From Paragonimus skrjabini miyazakii (Eukaryota; Platyhelminthes; Trematoda; Plagiorchiida; Troglotrematidae), in assembly GCA_014338405.1 (NCBI GenBank), contig JTDE01000121.1, positions 300,219 through 364,218 of the forward strand: a stretch of 64,000 nt of DNA, written 5' to 3'. The translations under genes were made by a program, and so were the position numbers. Under the pieces are notes generated by a model that did not search any database, was not told the DNA's origin, and worked only from the letters and a program-made list of their open reading frames with translations. Shown in pieces: positions 42,101 to 57,100 of the stretch. Every line of letters begins with the position of its first letter. Positions within the stretch are counted from its first letter, which is position 1.

Positions 42101-45100
42101 TAAATTTGCGAATTCACTTTGCTCGTGGCACCTACTTTAATTCCTAAGATTGAAGTTCCAGTTCATTTTTTCACTGTGTTTTAGTTACCGATGTGCCTGA
42201 ATCCAGATGAACAGAGCCTCTATCTTCGTACGCATATCAAAAAGGCTGAAGTAAATATTGTAACTTTAGATTACGAGCAAACGAGCGAACTGAATTCATT
42301 TCTCATTTATTGTTTCTGTACAGTGGTAAAACTCCCGAGAATCAACTAGACAGTTAAACGGTACCAAGCACAGTAGATTTTCCTCGATTTTTCAATTCTT
42401 CATTCAGGTAAACATGGTCTGGAAGGTCGACGAGGAATGCCCGGTGCTCCTGGATTGCCTGGCTCCACGGCTATCGGCCTGCAAGGCTCTCCTGGCCTGC
42501 CTGGTCCACCCGGATTGCCCGGCGAGAAGGGTATTCCGGGTTTGTCCGGCAAACAGGGTAAAGTCGGTGAGCCAGGCTCGTCAACTGCTGGGCTACCTGG
42601 GCCACCTGGGCGTCCAGGATTTGCTGGCTCCATTGGAGAACGTGGAATGCCCGGTAGACCCGGCATAATGGGACCTAAAGGCCGCCGAGGTGCACCTGGA
42701 TTCCCTGGAATGAAGGTTAGTGAAGGAGTACTTTCGATAACACACCTAATACTACAAATCAGCCTTAATTGTCGGAAGGCAATAATTCGAATGAACCGAA
42801 ACCTGGATTGAAACCCTCTCTTACTCAGTACAGAAAAGACCATGAACGGACTGTGTCAAGCAGTTTTCTTGATGACAACTCATATACCTACTTATGGAAT
42901 CACATAAGCGTGTCGGTCGGTTGTTGGTTTGTTCTATGCATCGTGGTTTGGTAGTTGCTGCAATTATTAAGTTATTGCCACAAAAGTAGAGGACTCGAAT
43001 GCTAAGGATAAAATGTATATCGCATCGGTTTTTCCACGACAACAACATTGCCACATTCACGGTTGATTAAACTATTATTGCATTTTAATATACTTTGGAC
43101 CTGGTTTCCGCCACCGCTGCACTGCATAAATCCAGGATATTTACTAAAGTAGCTCGTATATTGTATCGTAACGGGTGAATTGTGCAATTGTTGCATCGTG
43201 GATGTAGTAGGCAGGTACAGTTAACCAGCAGTGTTATGTTGTAGCAAGGTGGACATCCGATCGCAGTCGTTGAATTCAGATAGGCTCTTCAAAGTGGGTA
43301 TACCGAAAGGCTTATCTGAATGCAACGATTGTGATCGAATGTGGGTGGTGTTCAATTTGAAGTATATCAGTTACATCAGCCACATCTACTGAGGAATACT
43401 AGTAACAGTCATTCAAATGGGACCTGTTACCCTAGTTCATTGGTCTGTGTGAGCAAAATCCATCCACCCACTGACTAGATATGCCTGTTGTATGCGTATA
43501 AGTGTGCAATCAACAGTGAACTAACAGGATATGACAACGATAGAGTGAACACGTGACTCAGTCGAAGTACAAGCTATATTCCGACATTTACACGCTATAG
43601 CGCCATTCCTAAGTGCGTGGACGAATGATTCGTTGGGCGTTGAGGGCGCGACCAATCAGAACGCAGCTTGAGACTCAAAACGAGTGTGGGGCACACAGGC
43701 AGCCTTGACACGTATGTCAGTGCTCTTTTTGCTTGAAACCCCTTGTCGCGATGATGAGGTCATTCTCGTTTGCCTTTGGACTCATTAGGTCACGACAAGA
43801 GTCCAACCTACCACCTTCTGATCAGGACCTAAGCAATACCCACTGGACCACCGGTAGTCTGAGCACTTCTTGGGGCATTCGGACATCATAGCAATTTAAA
43901 ACTCTGTCCTGCTGCCATAAGTGTGCATATGAAGGACGCACGCAACCCCAGCAGTACGAAACACGCATGAACAAAACCGAGTTTAAACAACATGACATAT
44001 ACGGTTAGTGAGGGTGGCGTTGTGTTAAATGCGTACTTGTATCAATCGTTGATATGCAGTGCCAACAGGACCAATGATGTGTTATTGTTATTTTATACAG
44101 TCCTCTTTACGAGTGATTCCGAAAGGGCCAGTGGTCTGATGGATGAGTGCTCGGCATGCACAAGGGCCTTTTCTAACCTGACCCCAATCCCAGTTACACT
44201 GAAATGAACATGCGCTTATTGGCAAAATCCAACAGGCTTTTACAATTACAACGTACATATGTGAACTATATGAAAAGGACAGGCAATCGTATAGGTCCAT
44301 AAGCGTCAAACGGCGGGGTGTATTACGGATCTTTTGAATGAGGGTGAGAGTGCTGGGGAAGGTTTGAGAGGGCACGTGAGCCTGTCAGTCAGCTCATACT
44401 TGTTCGGACCTCAGCTGACCAAGGGAGTTAGAGAGACCGTAGAAACTGCTCCTGTGCATGTTACCTTAACCGTACAGCCTGATAACAATAAGCACAACCA
44501 TCCTGCTCTAACAGTTCTACAGATTTTATCTCGCTTTGTAAAGTCTGGAAATGGTAATGAGACAGGCACAACCTGGTTGTAGAACATGCCATCAGATTGC
44601 TAACTGGAACTTACACCAGTGAGATGTCGCAATCCACCGCGTGCATCCAGTGGTGGGTGACTTCAGGCAAACACTGAACCGGATTGCTGTGATTCGTTAC
44701 AACAACCGGCACGTGGTCGTATCAAACTGACCTGAGCCCAGTTCCTCGTCGCACACGTGTCTCATCCTCACTCCCATCACCCTACAGAGTGCATACAACA
44801 TGGGGGAAAGTAACAACAACAAAAACATATAACAGACTGGCTTTATGGTAAAGAAAATATTGCTGCCAGTTCCAAAACAGTCAGCAGTTTATACACACGC
44901 AAGGCCACAAGGATCAACATAGCTTTAAAGGATGATGACAGCTTCAGATTCCGACCACAAAGCAACATGGCAAACGAGCTGTCTGGGTTAACAATATGAC
45001 CTGTTTCCATGATACGCCCTGACCAAGGTAGAATTTAAGTTAACTTATTCGTTACATCATTGCACTCGTCATCTACTTAGGTATATGTTCAGTTAATCCT

Positions 45101-48100
45101 TGTCGTGAGCACCGACCTCTTCTGCTGATACGAATGTTATCACAACCACAGATGAACTGATAGATCACGTGGGAAACAGAACAATTCGGTAGATTACGAC
45201 TGTGAAAAGCGTGATCGTTGACCGTCGCAATCTACATATGTCTATATATTCTAATGTTTAATGTTTGTGACTCGTGCCTTTTTTCGTCATTGGAGTTCTG
45301 AAACGGGCTTGGGAGCCTTGTAAATAATTTGAAACTCATCTTCCAATCTTACTTCAGTATCACTGCAAATCAAGCGAAAACCAATGGTGACAGAAATGGG
45401 CCTTTTCGAACCACTGCGAAGCCATTTTAGAAGATGTATACGAAGCTATTTTGTGGCTAATCTAAAGTTACCGAATTAATAACAGCAGAGGACAGAATGA
45501 ACACAAAATTATGAGGCATACTAACACAAACTATTTACCAGATATGGCACAAACACACAAAAAAGTTGAACAAAAAATCACCTGTGCAGCAGAGTCGACG
45601 GTATCAAGCGCATTCAAAATTCAGCTGTTGACAATCGCTGATAAAGTTGACTCTTGACTTAAATCGGCCTTTTATCCGCTATTTGAACGACTCTGTGTTA
45701 TAAATTTGAATGGATATTTATATCCAGGAAGCCTTGGAATGCCGATTGTGACTAAGCGTGTCTCAAATATGCCCAACTTCGTTCCGTGCAGTATCCGGCG
45801 TGCAGATCTCTTGTTTTTCCTGTGCATTGATGAACATTTCTTTCATAGCAGGTTAGGATGCTTCCTCATCCAATCACCAACAGCCCGGCTTCCTACATAA
45901 AGCAGTGCACAGTACATCACATTTCCTGTATCCGTTGAATCAAACAATAACGGACTTCGAAGAATGACGGTCTTAGAATGGGTTTTACGAAGCATTTCCT
46001 CACTGCAGAGCCTTCTAGTAACAAGAACAGGGTTATTGAACAAAACACGGTAGCGTGCATCAGTACTTGTTAGACTGACCACCGAAGACCTATCATTTAT
46101 GAAATATCGTATGAGTGTCGGACTGCTGGCATAAGCAGGACGGAGCGGCAATTATGCAATCGGGTCAACCAACACATTCCAATTTGAGCCCATAAAGCAT
46201 CACGTATTCCACTATCCGGCCAGAGCGCGACGCGTCACAGAGAACTTATCACCCGACAGTTGTTTACATCTCAACCCCAATTAAACCCGAAGGAAACATT
46301 TTGGATGCATTATGTAATAAAAATCAGAGGTTTCTATGATTTACGGAGGCATTAGCAACCAACAAGTGGAAACCATTACCCTGTGTACAGAAAGACTTGT
46401 TCAACGGCACCAGGTTGCACAGTAACTGGTTTCCACTGACGTATGCTGTGGCTGGTTTTGCTGTTTGGCTTCACAACGTCCACTTAACTTTGCCATCTAA
46501 ACCTGCAGTATATACACGATAGAGTTCAGCAAAATGTGCCCGACAGGTGCATCGTGCAAGAGAATGGTTGTGTCTTTTCTGTTCAGATATGTTGCAGGAG
46601 AAATTTGTTTTTATATATCAGAGGGTGGTTAGCCAGAAGAAAGAACCGACCTAGAGGTCGTCCATTCGGCTGAAACAGCTGAGTACAGATGAATGTGTTC
46701 GGTTGCAAAGTTACGTACAACGGTTTTCGTTACTAACGGTTACATAGCGGTCCGCTACCAGATGAGAACCCTACATTTTGGAACGTCACGTAAGAGCACT
46801 GAGAGTCAGGTGAATGCCAAAACCCTGAGATGTCCCGATCAGGCGGGTGGGTGCATGCTTAGATGTAAGTGATCAAATACGTGTGGGTTGAGATAACTGA
46901 GATAACGGTCAGCCTACGCTCTTCTAACAAGCACTAGCATCTGATCTTAATGTTTGTTAGAACAAGGATGCTCATTTTCTGAATTTCAGCGACAGCTTTG
47001 GATGTCTCGAAGGGTTTGGCTGGAAGTGCCGAAAGTCTGTTGAGTAGTCCAAACTAAACGTTTTAAGCAAATACAATAGATCAAAGAGTGGTAACTGGAG
47101 CTTCTCAGTGAAGTCTCAACGGTACACGAGGGTCTACAGTGGCAGGGTTTCTAGTGTAGTTGCACTGACGAAGCTCTGTAGACCACAGTAGTCAAATATT
47201 CGGATGATGGAGTTGAGAGATATGACTTAGAAAGAGCGTACACCCTAGAATTCAGCGATTCGTAATCCGCACGCATTAACGGGTAAGAGGTGAGTTACTG
47301 TAAGTGCGACCATATTGTCGAGAATCTGGGTCGATATTTCTTCTTCAGCCAGTGAAATCTGCTCGGTTTGAACTAATCAGTGGACATGGGATAACGTTAG
47401 TTTTGTGAACCATGAACGCGGGTGGTGCAAGAATGGTTTATTCAGAAAATCAATACATGGGGTATATGTTTCGGAACCATCGTAAACAAAAGTACTCATT
47501 TGCACACAATACTGATCCAGGAACGTCACGGTTGCCAGTGTCAAGTTCATGTACGGAAACACCGTTTCATGCCAGAGTTCACTTCAATGTTCCTTGTGTT
47601 TTTCCCTGGTGTTTCTACCTTACTGCTGAGCAGTAGTATCCGTAGCAGAGTGTGATCGCTTATCTTCATTACACTGGAGAAATCTGTTGAGACATCTTAA
47701 ATTAACTTCGAGTATGGTATGAGAGAAAACTAAACTAGAAAGATACAGTGAATGCATCCGTAGTGGACCGAGTGGGAAGTTATTTTGAATATGAAAACCG
47801 GAAGCAAATATGAGTGACAATGGGGTTGTCAAATAAAGACTACTGACACAGTAAAAACCTTTTGAGATGGCTATCGTTCTTTCAGAGAATGATCAGTAGT
47901 TATATGATTGAGTACATTTGATGGAATCCGAAAATCTAACAACAAAAAGTATGTTAACAGTGACGGCATTGGGGTGTGTAGAGCTGGTTTAAATACCTCA
48001 GTATCTGGGATACAGAAGCAGATCGCAATGGGCCTATATCCACTTCCTAGTTTCTTTGCGTCAAGAGAGGTAATATTCCGGATTTCCACTGTAACAAGCC

Positions 48101-51100
48101 GAATACCATCCACGTTCCAAGGCACCTTTCCCATTCAAGTAAGTGTGTCCACCTGTGGTGTCTTCAGTTCAAAACGTTGTCAGTATATAATTGTTGTATT
48201 CATGTCGCATAGTAACATGTGCACGAGCGAATCAGAACGCAGAGAATCAGGGCTAGTCACCAGGACCACAGTTATAAAGCCACGTGATTCGTGGAGAGCT
48301 AATTGTTGATGATGATGCAGACACATCTGCACTGCCTTCATTAGTCAGTGCTCCAGCCATTTGGTAGCAGACCGAGACAGGACGCAGGCGGTCCACTCCC
48401 AGAAGACAAGCAGCATACTCAGGGCGTACTAGCAGTTCAACTATGCACAATTATGTTTTTCCGTGCTTTTGAGTTCAGCATGACGGGCACTAGTTCAAGG
48501 GTATTATGCCAAACCTGATCGACTCAATACATCTAAAGCTTTATGCTTTAGTTCTGATATAGTCCGGTCATTTTGGATGACGTCAGTGACGCTAACAGAT
48601 AACCAGATCATCCTTGAAACAGGTATGTGCGAAATCAATACTTTTCATACATAATTCATTTAAACGGTTTTCGTGTGCTCATTTCCAGGGGGATATGGGT
48701 TCTCGAGGACCTGATGGTTACGAAGGCCCAGATGGTACTCATGGAGTCAAAGGAGAAGCAGGCCAAATGGGCCAGCCTGGAGATATGGGCGAACGGGGTA
48801 ATGTGGGCATACGAGGCGATCCAGGTCTGCCATCACCCGTAATTGGTGGACGTCCGGGTCGCAAAGGCTTTTCGGGTATGCCTGGATATCCAGGTTCAGT
48901 CGGTCAGCAAGGTGACAAAGGATACCCAGGTACTGTAATCATTTGTGAATTTTGAATGGGTATATTCACTTCTTTGTAGCCCGTTTATAAGATGTCATGT
49001 CCTTGAATTATGTCAGCTATGCGTACATTCAGACTAGACGGTTTCCTAGTATCCACTGGTCATTGCCCTCTGTTGTGCTGATAAGTACCTGCCTATTTAT
49101 GTTTGTTGATTTATATTTCGCACAGGCCTACCTGGCCCTGCTGGTGTGGACGGCTATCCTGGGTCTTCTGGTATACCCGGTTCGGAAGGTAGCCGTGGGA
49201 TGCCAGGCAGCCCTGGTCAGGTGGGACGTGCAGGCAGTCCCGGACCATCGGGACTTTCAGGTTCACCTGGACGTCCTGGCCCGAGCGGTTCATCCGGCCG
49301 AAAGGGCCAGATGGGTTCCAAGGGTGATCGTGGAACAACTCCATACTGCCCTATAGGGACACCTGGACCGAAAGGATACCCTGGTCCCCCCGGTCTACCT
49401 GGAATACAAGGGACGGTTGGAGACACCGGTAAGTAACGAACTACACCGTCGTCTTCAATAATCGTTTGAAATTGCATAGCAATTCTCAAAATGCAGCACA
49501 CAAAAGCATTTTAAAATGAAAATAACGTGAACAGTTGAAACTAAGTTGATTAAATACGACATAGTCCATTGTTACAAATCAACCTATCGGATTCAACTGA
49601 GAACAAATTTAGTTACGTAAGTGTATTTATAGGACGAGAGGATTCTGAAAGACGTTTGTTCAACATGGTGATGGTAATTCATTGTATTAGTTCAGAACAG
49701 TTACACTGTTTGGTATATCAGTTCCCGTGCCCGATAACTTTTTCGGAAGGGAATGAAGATAAACCTCAACGGTGTTGCTCTCCTGAATGTTTGCAACTCA
49801 TACGCCATCAGGAGAATTGTTTTACACATAGGGCCAACATCTCCTCTGGCTAAATCGAAATATCAGCATCTGTCTGTTTAACTGGTGTGCGCCTTCGCAC
49901 ATTTATCTTGTCACAAAAGTAAGAACTGGATTAAACAGACACGCCGATCATAGAAAGATGTCAAGCTGAACTGTCCAATCAACGTTATGCGTTCACACTC
50001 GACGATGTCGTCGTTTAAGAGCCAGAGCATCCCCACTGGGCAGCAAATGAGACTCCATGGTCATGTAATTCTCTGCTTGGGTGACATTCCAGACCACTAT
50101 TGCCATTTGTTTTTCCACAGTCATCCAGGTTGCTCCTCGTATAGGTGTAGAGCTTCCACCATATGGTCCTCTTACTGAATGGTTGATTTCTCTCTGTTGA
50201 GAATCCAGTACACTGATCCCTCGATCGCCATTGCACAAATCCATCTTCCAATCCCAACAGGCTTCTATAAATTTATCACCTTAGTCGCAGTCGATGGTTA
50301 GGTGCCAACCCAGCTGTGTTGGCAACCTAATCGTGTACTTTAATGCCTAACAGGGGTCACGTGAAGGCTTGGATTGCGCGGAAGTGACCGGGTCACATGC
50401 ACATTGAATCATGTGGCCAATGCAGACTAGAGCCACCAGGGCAGTAGGACAGCATGATGGGCCTACATAAATTAGATAGATCATCGAGCCAACTCTTCAC
50501 CCACTATTCCTCCTACGTTCGGACACTCACCACGCTCTGTGTGACTTAAGCGACCAGTCAAGCCTGTAAAAAAACGAGGTCAACCAACTAAGCAACCTGA
50601 AGGTCACGTGACTTACTCCTGACGCAGAAACCAAAGTAGGCTACGTACCATAGACGGAATATGCAATCACTGGCGTCCATACTCGCCCAACAAAGAGTAA
50701 CCCTGCAATGTATGCAAATGCAATTGTTTTGACCGAGCGTTTGAGATGTCCTCTTCTTTAGTGGCTGGTATCTTGTTTGACCAGCCTGTCCTTGGTTCAC
50801 CGTTTCTTATTCATTCCGGGTTGCCAATTCGAAAAACTTCAATGTAGAATCATGGTTACGTTTAGGTAGTATATTACCGTTTGTTGTGGATTGGACATTG
50901 CTGCTACCGCTTCACATCTAAAGGCATGGATTCTGTTCTGCCTCTCTTGCTTCGCTATATGTTTTTAATTGTCTTATTCTATTTTAGGTTTACCCGGTTC
51001 ACCGGGACCCAAGGGACCACGGGGTTATGGCGCAGAGGCGATTGGTGGTGAGAAAGGTGATATGGGCCCGCCAGGTCCAGCTGGTTACCCAGGTAAGCTA

Positions 51101-54100
51101 ATTGGCACTGTTCTAAGCTAAGACTTAAATCACTGCACTGAGTGTTCATCAAATACATTAGTGTGGGTGTTCCTTAAAAAAAGCAGTTCACATTTTAACA
51201 ATCCGGTTTAGTCACTTTCAAAACGAGTGCTTCTTTTTATCCATACCAGTAATGGGGCTTCGTTTTGACTACATTCCGTTAAACAACGAAGCGTAATATG
51301 ACTCAACCTCGTCACCCCACTGACTTTTGTATCAGAAGCAGGAAGTTCTTCCATTAAATCCTTTTTCGCTCCTGTACACGTAATCCACCTCGATATCAAG
51401 ATGTATGTGCATCACCGCTAGGTATCCTGTTCAAACACTTTTTCTTGAGCTTATTACCAAGGAGTAAATTAGGTTTTCTGAATATTTTATGTATTATTCA
51501 CCCACTAGTGGGAATTCGTAGAAACAGTTGCTCATTTTCCTTTGTTCTATCATGTTAGAATGTCTGCAAAGTTGTTTCAAAAGACCCACCCGTCATAAGT
51601 CATCCTCTTCATTCAGTTCCTTCTTAATTTATTCCAACTTACTAAACTAGATGCTGATAAGTACACTTATTCCAGCGCACCAGGGTCTACTTTTCTAGTG
51701 GTAGTTTGTACCTAAATTAGTTTGTACACGAATCCAGTTTGTTAATAGTTGACTTAATCGGAAAAGGATATCAGTGGATTTTTTCGATTTGCTTCCTCAT
51801 TCAAATGCCTTAAAACGCTTTGATTAGTGGATACATAGCCAAGCATTTGCTTTCAATAATTCATGTTCATGCACACTTCACCCAACCCCTGTGGAAAAAA
51901 GTATCAGAACTCGAGTTTCCCCCTTGGGAAAGCTCACCACTGTCCGGATTTGAACCCCGGTCACACTTTCATGAGACAGAGTGCCAGTGTTGACCACTGT
52001 GGCACTGAGCTCAAATTAACCACACCCGACTAGTCGTATCCGAAAGTTCAGTTGCTTTTGTTTTTGAGTACTGATGAGATTGGCCGATCATCTTAATGGG
52101 ACACATTTAATGCCATTTAAGTCAACTCAGTGTGCCTGCCATTAAGACTTCTGTGTCATGTCGAAATCTAATATTTCATTAAACCTGTTAAGCAATAATT
52201 TAAGCTGCTAAGAAGTAACAGGGACTAATGGATGATACAGGTTGAAAATCACCCACAAGTGATTACAACCTTCACATTCCAATAGACTTTCATGTCAAGA
52301 GCGGAATTCAACTATACAGCTTCTTTTCTATAGGGGATGACTGCGTAATCTGGCAGAATGCGACAATTACCAGAAACACTCACTGCCTACCAGCTTGCTG
52401 ACTGAAACAAACGTGCGGCCCTCGGTTACATTGACTGCCCAGCCCATCCTGGCAACAAGTCATCGAGCCGGTCTGGTCAGTGTTCAAACCATCGCTCTAG
52501 TACCGTAAATTGGGAATGCTAAGGATTATTGAGGCAATGTTGCGCAACATCGGCCGGCATTAGGTTCACAGAAAACATTGGCTTAATCAGCGGCCTTGTC
52601 GCGAATATGAGTAACTCGTCGATTTGTGAAAAATTATTACCATCTGTTCATTCTTCCGAGTGTTATCCTGTTGGGCATTTTATGCCAAATTTATGATTTA
52701 CTCCAGCACTTGATGGAAGTAAATCGAAGTGACATCTCGTAATGTTAACCCCTACTTTGTTTTCAGATATCCCTAATTTTAACTAGTCTGTTTTACACTA
52801 CCGTCACATGGTTTTAAAATGAACTAACTAGACGCTGTTAGAAAAAGCTATGGAACTTAAACCAAATTAGTTCCATGCAAAACGCAATGCATCAAAAAGT
52901 CTCAAACCTGCGCAATCTGCAACCTTCACAGGTTCGATTGGTGAACGTGGTATGCCTGGAATTCCCGGGAGGTCCGGCATACCTGGTCAGATGGGTGAGC
53001 CCGGGTTGTCAGGTAGACCTGGGGAACCGGGTGACCGTGGCTATCCCGGATCCGTTGGGTTGCCCGGACTTCCAGGTCGTGTTGGTCCTCCTGGACCACG
53101 CGGACGTCCAGGTCCAGATGGTCGACCTGGACCGGATGGTGTACATGATGAGCGGATGAAAGGAGATCCAGGTCCGATGGGACCACCTGGTCGCCCAGGT
53201 CCTAAAGGTTGGTTTTTATTTTGCCGTATACATTTGTTAATCAGAACCATATTGAACACCTTTTAATATGCGGTACTGTGTCGTATAAAAACACCACCGT
53301 ATGGGTAACATTTGCTTACACAGTAGAAGGATGAAAACCTGTTTGTCTCTTAAAAATGAACTTAGTCATTTCAGTTTGGGTCGCATTTGAAGTACGGAGA
53401 AAAGTAATGTTAAAATGCTACGGACAGTGTTATTTCTCGAAGAAGCGCGTGTGCTCGTCGATGAGTTTGAAGCACCTTGTTTAAATTGTGATACATTCAA
53501 GTCTGTTAAACAGCCTCCTTAAAACGTAGCACTTTTCAAATGGTACCTTTTTTATATCACTTCTCTATCCAGACGTCTATAGTTCCTGTGAGTTACGGAT
53601 CTTTAAATGTGGCACGGTTCTTGACCTTACCATCGTGGATAACGTTACATGTGTGCATATCTGTACAATGTAGCCCTCACTTTGTAGCAATTTTTAACAT
53701 TTACTGTCGTCGGACGTTGTAGATGATTGGATTGATCGGACAGTTTTATAGGCGCTCGTTTGTCTGTCACTCTCTGAACGTTACTTTCCATCTTGAATTG
53801 TACGAGTACTCAATGGTGAGTTTGGTTTTATATCAATTGTTTGGATGAAGTCTATCTTCTGGCCTATCACTGTTGGAGACTATCTCGAGGTTCCAGAGGG
53901 ATTATTCTGTTTCATTTATGCATCCATCTGTTACGCAATATGTGAAAAACCACAGATAGGGGGTTACAGAAGAAACTGGCAGAAACACATGCTGCACAAA
54001 CCTCAGAAGCAAAATCTCTGGATGTTTGTAGATAATCAGCCGTAAAGGTCACGACAAACAAGGTTGACATTAGGGAAACCGCTAAACGTGGATCCCCTCC

Positions 54101-57100
54101 AGATAGATGTCATTTACGGATGGAACAAAGACTCGATGAGGTTAACCGAATTTTGTTCCAGTAGTTTACATAAGCGCGTAAAAGCCGTGGTGAGCTCCTT
54201 GTCGTCAAACATTCTTGAAAAGTCGAAGGAATTTGCTCACGTACCTAACTTACAAGGGTTTGAAGCATCAGAAAGGTGGTTTCTTTGGTGGAGATCCCAC
54301 CAAGTGTTTAAGTCGTATGAAGTAAGTGTGAACCTCAACAGTAATTCCCCGGAGACCTGCAGTGAAAGGAGTGGTATCTTACTGAATGTAGCTGACAAGC
54401 TGTTCTTGATTGCAAGTATGACTGAAACTGAACGACATGAATGATTTCTTTCTCACTGGTGTGTGAATAGTATTCATTAGAATTTCGTAGACTAGAGGGA
54501 CCTATGAAGCTTATGTGTGTGTGAATCTGTGATAAACGGTTTAGAAGGAAATGATTGATCCAAAAAATTGTTTTAGATATGGAGGGTCACCAATAGAAAG
54601 ACTGTGAAAGAGAAAATTGGAGGATAACGAGCAGAATGGAAATCTAACCACTTTCTGTTAAGCATACAGCAAACGCACCGAAACGTACAGCAGGTATCAG
54701 CTGGCTAACACTAATATTGAAAGATCGTGAGTATCTTCATTTCACCACAATAACCTCAGTGACCAGTTTGTGTGAACACTTGGTTTGGTGTTCCGAATAT
54801 GTGAATTCAACTACGCAGTTACCGCAGGGTCCGGTAGGTTATTTCAGATTGGATATATCCAGGTGCTGAATGTGTGTTCTCTGCAAGTCAAACGGATCGT
54901 TTGATATTACAATTTTAAGAAGTTACCCCTGAGTTGGTGATTTTCGCCAGACGAAAGCAGTTTGTTTAAGGATCTTCAGAGTAGTTGGAAGAGACTACAA
55001 TCCAGTCTTTTCTGTTATGGCGGTAGCCCATTAAAAACCGCTCCAGCTGGCGCAATCTATCTGAGTAAGGTAAAAGACGTGGTGTCGTAGTCTGTTTTTT
55101 TAGCTCTTCGTCTTATCTTCTCAATAACAGTAATGTCCTTTACGACGTAGAGACAACAAGTTTGGATATGTGAATCGAAGTGTAGGTACACTAAAGAATG
55201 TAACAAAACAGTGGGATAGCCTGAATGAAATCGTCCCAAAATTCTGGCGATTGACCTAACTACCGAGCTGACCTTCCTAGCCATTGACATACTGTTGGGA
55301 GGCAGTCTAAAGTCTTTTGACAATATCATGCTCAAGTAGAGATCGTGTGTGAAGATATCTAATTTCAACTCCACAGAAATTTATCTGTACAGCCTGAATG
55401 ACGGAAATACATTCATTCATGTTACAATGGAGGCGATTATATGTGACCTACCGATGTAATGTGTTAAAACCACTCTGATTTAGAGGACTTGACAGACAGA
55501 ATGTCTTAACTAAACCAATGTTCGATAAAAAAAATTTCAGGATAGATTGGAACTGATTTCGTTATGCGATTATGTTTAGCCTAGTTGAACGAGCATGGAG
55601 AAAAAAATATAGATTACAGTAAGTTATTATGGTTATCTTAATTTGAAGAATAGCCATTGTTTTGGTAAGCTGTATAAATGGTAGCATCCTATTGTCATCC
55701 TCAACTTCAAATCCTTCGTTCAGATTACGATCAAGTTTAGATTTCTATGATGACAGGACCTTAAGTTGTAAACTAGTAGACAGAGAGACATATTCATGGG
55801 CTATAAGTTGTGTGGCCTTAGAGGTCAATCATTATGCTTTCATCTTCCAGTATATTGATGTGGGAATTCCATCTGTAATCAAGAATGAACGTGTCGTATG
55901 TAGCACAGCCTCACTTTGTTGGAACACATGTAGGGATGGGGAAACATCTGGTGTCAGCGTCTCTAGAGACTAAACATTAAGCCTGTTATGAATATCTCCT
56001 TTCCATTTGATACGGCAAAACAAAGGTGAAATATTGGCCCATCCCATTTGCGTTCAAAATGCATCGTTAGTTACCGGAACATCTGGGAACCAGTAGTTCA
56101 TAATTCGCTGGTCGACAAATGTGAACTATTGTAAGTAGGTAGTCAAAACCACTATTCACAAAAAGTAAACAGAAAAAGCAATACTAAATTATTTTGACCT
56201 GTTATGGGTATTCTATCTCAGGAGATCTCCTAAACTCCATGTTTGTAAATTGTACACTTATTTATGAACACCAAATATGACACTGGTAGTTCGCAACGAA
56301 TAGATGCTATGATGATCGGCTTTCGTTCATTTGTTGACAAAAGTGAATAGAAGGCCTAAAATCTTCAGACAGAATCTCAATTTAAAATGTAACCAAGCCA
56401 AACTCGCCTTCCTGGTGTGCAAAAGTGTCCGAGGTCGGTTGTATCAAATAGTCGCAACTTTTACAGTTGAAGTGTACGCTATGATAAAGTCCAGTTTATG
56501 TAGAAAAATATACGACCGGGTCAATACAAGCTGTTTATGAGAACGCTTTGAGAACTGCTACATGTGAGGAGTCTCAGTATTTGTGGATAAACTTTTCTGC
56601 CAGAAATCTTGTACAGTAGTCCTCTGGCCTGGACTTATCAAATACTGTTCGAGATTTTCATTTGTTTATACACCACTTAAAAATGTAGCGGATCTTATCA
56701 CGTAGCACCTTTTCAGTTCGAGTTTTTACAAATCTCACTGTATTAACATTTCAGGTAACCCGTCGACAGTTTAGCACTAATACTCTAAAACGAGGTGTCA
56801 TTCTTACATGAGTACACCATGAGATGATGTGTTTATATATTCCCAGGTTATCAAGGCGAAGTCGGGCCACCAGGTCGCCAAGGTCGGCCCGGACAATCGA
56901 GGACATCATCAAAAGGCATTCGTGGTGATCCCGGTGATATGGGTGCTGAAGGAGAAATGGGCATCTCAGGACTTCCAGGTGACTTTACTAAACTTTCTTT
57001 TTTATTTACACAGCGATTGGAAAACAGTTTTTAAAATCCATACACCGCTGACCGGTTGATCATAAGTATGTATAGCACGGATGAAAGCGTAGAATGAGGA

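Larger units (their letters stand above)
37105..42407. other. Intron 10 (5.3 kb plus unknown gap)
   Basis: GTAAGA to ATTCAG. It contains a tRNA-headed SINE (38028-38140, -), a solo-LTR-like repeat (38471-38784), two hammerhead-SINE fragments (39815-40025 and 40225-40425), the 100-N gap and an ATGCAT-type microsatellite (40896-40927). Confidence 0.7.
42716..48688. other. Intron 11 (6.0 kb)
   Basis: GTTAGT to TTCCAG. It contains a palindromic SINE-tail pair (43250-43365), a second tRNA-headed SINE (43760-43875, -) and a diverged solo-LTR-like repeat (47401-47683). The stretches 43876-47400 and 47684-48688 are otherwise unassigned. Confidence 0.65.
51093..52931. other. Intron 14 (1.8 kb)
   Basis: GTAAGC to TCACAG. 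It holds a hammerhead-SINE relic with a good B box (51890-52090, -) and an inverted pair of SINE tails (52240-52390). Confidence 0.7.
53208..56846. other. Intron 15 (3.6 kb)
   Basis: GTTGGT to TCCCAG. It holds a possible pogo/Tigger transposase fragment (54064-54444, +) and a LINE reverse-transcriptase C-terminal fragment (55057-55440, -). Nothing is recognised in 55441-56846. Confidence 0.65.

Noticed and set aside
42400..42843. 147-codon collagen-like open frame on the - strand
   Set aside because: It is the antisense of exon 11; GGN-CCN codons read Pro-Gly on both strands. The + frame has proper splice sites and fits the gene. The same applies to 12170-12406, 49217-49501 and 53041-53259 (-).
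45706..45900. Open frame starting with a Gly-X-Y-like GYLYPGSLGMP
   Set aside because: Only three triplets fit, it then loses glycine, and no downstream donor restores a collagen block. Probably chance, or a relic exon at most.
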